This document shows, piece after piece, positions 4,688 through 6,583 of a DNA stretch of 6,583 nt. The position numbers and the translations under genes were made by a program. The stretch lies in contig BTRA01000158.1 in NCBI GenBank assembly GCA_036986155.1, positions 1 to 6,583 on the forward strand. Reading direction: 5' to 3'. How positions within the stretch are numbered: the first letter of the stretch is position 1; the number at the start of each line of letters is the position of its first letter. The DNA comes from JACZXQ01 sp036986155. Its GTDB lineage: Bacteria; Gemmatimonadota; Gemmatimonadetes; Longimicrobiales; Gaopeijiaceae. Below the pieces are notes generated by a model, which made no database searches, had not been told where the DNA came from, and worked only from the letters and a program-made list of their open reading frames with translations.

Positions 4688-6337
4688 ATGAAAGGTAAGG
4701 CAAGGAAGGCCAAGGGCCAACCGGTCACAGAGGTCGCCGAAGTGAACCACGAACACCTCGACGCAGTGACGCTGGAGGTGTTCCGCCACCTCTTCGCGGC
4801 GCTGACCGAGGAGATGGGGGCTGCCCTGCGACGGGCGGCGTTCTCCCCGAACATCAAAGAGCGCCGGGATTATTCCTGCGCCCTGTTTACCGCGAATGCC
4901 GTGGCAGTCGCGCTCGGCGACCACATGCCGGTGCACCTGGGCGCCATGCCTATGAGCGTACGGGCGGCCATCGAGGAGTTGGGGCCCTTGGGCGACGGCG
5001 ACGTCGTATGCCTGAACGACCCATTCAAAGGCGGAACCCACCTCCCGGACATCACGCTGGTAGGCCCTGTCTATGCGGGGTCATCGTCCCGGCTGCTCGG
5101 CTACGTCGCCTCCCGGGCCCATCATTCGGACGTCGGAGGAACCTCGCCGGGGTCGATGCCCCTCGCGAACGAGATCTACCAGGAGGGTTTGCGCATTCCA
5201 CCCGTACGTCTGTATACGGCCGGCAAGCGCAGCGACGACCTCTGGCGGATCGTTCTCGCCAACGTCAGGACACCGGTTGAGCGAGCGGGAGATCTCGATG
5301 CGCAGCTCGCCGCGCTGCACGCCGGACGCGCGCGGTTGCTGGAGATCGTGGCTCGCCGGGGTATCGAGGAGGTCGTGGGGGCGATGGAAGACCTCATCGC
5401 CTACGCGGACCGGCTTCTCGCCGCCGGGATCCAGCGGATTCCCGATGGCCGCTACGAAGCGCAGGACACCTTGGACGATGACGGCTTCGGCACTTCCGAC
5501 ATCGAGATCGACGTTTCGCTCGAGGTTGAGGGCTCGCGGCTCTCGCTCGATTTTGCGGGTACGAGCCCGCAGGTACGAGGTGGAGTGAATGCCGTGGCCG
5601 CGATCACGGCGTCGGCATCTCGCTATGTGGTCCGGTGCGTGGTGGAGGCGCTCCTCGACGAGGTGCTTCCGGCAGGTGGCGGCTCCATGTCGAATGTCGA
5701 GATCCTCCTTCCGGAGGGCACGGTCGTCAACGCCATCCCACCGGCGAGCGTGGCCGGTGGAAACGTGGAGACGAGCCAACGGATCACAGACGTTCTGTTG
5801 GGCGCTTTTCGCCAGGCCCTGCCGGGCTTGGTGCCGGCGCTATCGCAAGGGACCATGAACAACATCACGGCCGGTGGTATCGATTCACGAACAGGGGCAA
5901 CCTTCGCGTACTACGAGACGGTGGGTGGAGGCATGGGGGCGGGCCCCACCGCCGACGGCTTGTCCGGGGTGCACACACACATGTCGAATTCGCTCAACAC
6001 CCCCATCGAAGCGCTCGAGCACGCTTACCCGTTCCGGGTGACGCACTATGGGATACGTCTTGGCAGCGGCGGCGCCGGCGCCCACCGTGGTGGTGACGGC
6101 CTGCGGCGTGACATCGAGCTCTTGAGCGATGGCACCGTGACACTGCTCACCGAGCGGAGGACTCGCGGACCCGCGGGAGCAGAAGGCGGAGAAGACGGTG
6201 CTCCCGGTCGGAATATCCTGATCAGGCAGGGCCGGGAGTCGGAGCTTCCCGGAAAGGTGACCCTCGACAGCGCCAAAGGGGATGTGATCAGTGTGCGGTC
6301 TCCTGGAGGAGGCGGATGGGGAAGGGATACACCCTGA
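4688..6337 (+). CDS. hyuB: Hydantoinase B / 5-oxoprolinase B-type subunit
   Basis: This 549-aa protein belongs to the HyuB family. These subunits act with an ATP-binding HyuA partner in ATP-dependent opening of hydantoin or 5-oxoproline rings, and related subunits occur in acetone and acetophenone carboxylases. Family blocks appear in order: AFSPNIKERRDYSCALF (51-67), MPVHLGAM (80-87), NDPFKGGTHLPDI (110-122), ASRAHHSDVGG (141-151), GGNVETSQRI (357-366), SQGTMNN (386-392), YYETVGGGMGAGP (408-420), SGVHTHMSNSLNTPIEALE (426-444) and the Gly-rich PGGGGWG near the end. Length is normal and nothing is interrupted. The start is uncertain. ATG 4688 has no ribosome binding site but fits a leaderless transcript, while GTG 4742, with AGAGG 8 nt upstream, would start just before the conserved domain. 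No hyuA lies beside it in the visible sequence, and the substrate cannot be assigned. Confidence 0.93.
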   Translation: MKGKARKAKGQPVTEVAEVNHEHLDAVTLEVFRHLFAALTEEMGAALRRAAFSPNIKERRDYSCALFTANAVAVALGDHMPVHLGAMPMSVRAAIEELGPLGDGDVVCLNDPFKGGTHLPDITLVGPVYAGSSSRLLGYVASRAHHSDVGGTSPGSMPLANEIYQEGLRIPPVRLYTAGKRSDDLWRIVLANVRTPVERAGDLDAQLAALHAGRARLLEIVARRGIEEVVGAMEDLIAYADRLLAAGIQRIPDGRYEAQDTLDDDGFGTSDIEIDVSLEVEGSRLSLDFAGTSPQVRGGVNAVAAITASASRYVVRCVVEALLDEVLPAGGGSMSNVEILLPEGTVVNAIPPASVAGGNVETSQRITDVLLGAFRQALPGLVPALSQGTMNNITAGGIDSRTGATFAYYETVGGGMGAGPTADGLSGVHTHMSNSLNTPIEALEHAYPFRVTHYGIRLGSGGAGAHRGGDGLRRDIELLSDGTVTLLTERRTRGPAGAEGGEDGAPGRNILIRQGRESELPGKVTLDSAKGDVISVRSPGGGGWGRDTP

Positions 6338-6339
6338 CC

Positions 6340-6583
6340 ATGGAGCTTCAACTCGCACTGGTCTGTGACCACGCCCAGACGACCGATGATGGCAAGCTCG
6401 ACGTGCACGGTATTTTCAACGAGCTGTACGCGCCGGCGTTCCCCGCTCTACAGGCTCACATGGTGCTCGTGCTCGCGGTGGAGTGGGGCCGAAGCGACGC
6501 CGGTCGCTACCGCTTTCGAGTCGAACTGCTGGATCCGGAGGGCAAGCCGACACTCAGTGTCGAGGGACATACCGACGTCGACT
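6340..6583 (+). CDS. DUF6941-like protein, N-terminal part (cut by the window edge)
   Basis: The first 81 residues are visible and the frame is open to the window end. MELQLALVCDHA followed by GKLDVHGIFNELYAPAFPA and a run of alternating beta strands (MVLVLAVEW, YRFRVELLD) resembles the family I know as DUF6941, small predicted cytoplasmic proteins of unknown function; this match is from memory. The ATG at 6340 is 2 bp after the hyuB stop, which implies co-transcription. An in-frame ATG at 6316 adds MGKGYTLT, overlaps hyuB by 22 bp and has GGAGGAGG close upstream. That purine run also encodes part of the conserved Gly-rich tail of HyuB, so it does not prove the longer start. I prefer 6340 because the family-like sequence begins there. 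Confidence 0.72.
   Translation, partial: MELQLALVCDHAQTTDDGKLDVHGIFNELYAPAFPALQAHMVLVLAVEWGRSDAGRYRFRVELLDPEGKPTLSVEGHTDVD

Noticed and set aside
4626..4703. N-terminal extension of the 114-aa protein from a TTG at 4703
   Set aside because: It would run across the palindrome and into the hyuB coding sequence without a ribosome binding site, whereas GTG 4625 has a strong one.

Overview
This high-GC window (roughly 60-65% G+C by eye) comes from a bacterium with a Gram-negative style lipoprotein signal. The combination of a TPR protein, a zinc-ribbon protein, an orphan-looking HyuB and a CDHA-type (DUF6941-like) small protein reminds me most of Gemmatimonadota or a neighbouring environmental phylum. 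That placement is inference from recall, not from a marker gene.

Layout. Six genes run leftward (minus strand) from about 4625 down to base 1. In transcription order they are: a 114-aa hypothetical protein (4625-4281); a 330-bp gene-free stretch holding a terminator-like hairpin and a perfect 8+1+8 palindrome; a 125-aa protein with a C-terminal CxxH/CxxC zinc-ribbon-like motif (3950-3573); a 368-aa TPR protein (3447-2341); a 245-aa protein with an uncharacterised N-terminal domain, a very acidic linker and a C-terminal double zinc ribbon (2337-1600); a 158-aa lipoprotein with a cupredoxin-like C-terminal half (1624-1148); and a 3-isopropylmalate dehydrogenase-family enzyme (1028 to beyond base 1, last few residues missing). 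The TPR and zinc-ribbon genes are 3 bp apart, and the zinc-ribbon and lipoprotein genes overlap by 25 bp. These three therefore look like a tightly coupled operon, and the genes on either side may or may not be part of it.

Rightward from 4688 lie a complete hydantoinase B / 5-oxoprolinase B-type subunit (4688-6337) and, 2 bp after its stop, the first 81 codons of a DUF6941-like protein that runs off the window. The usual HyuA partner gene is not beside hyuB in the visible sequence.

The most notable signals are three. First, the cupredoxin-like lipoprotein has kept histidines near the expected places but has lost the cysteine and methionine of a type 1 copper site. Second, the TPR / zinc-ribbon / lipoprotein set is tightly coupled and has no known function. 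Third, the 62-bp divergent spacer before hyuB carries a perfect 14-bp palindrome next to a TATCAT box that would place transcription initiation on the hyuB ATG. I see no tRNA, rRNA, CRISPR array, insertion sequence or phage gene.
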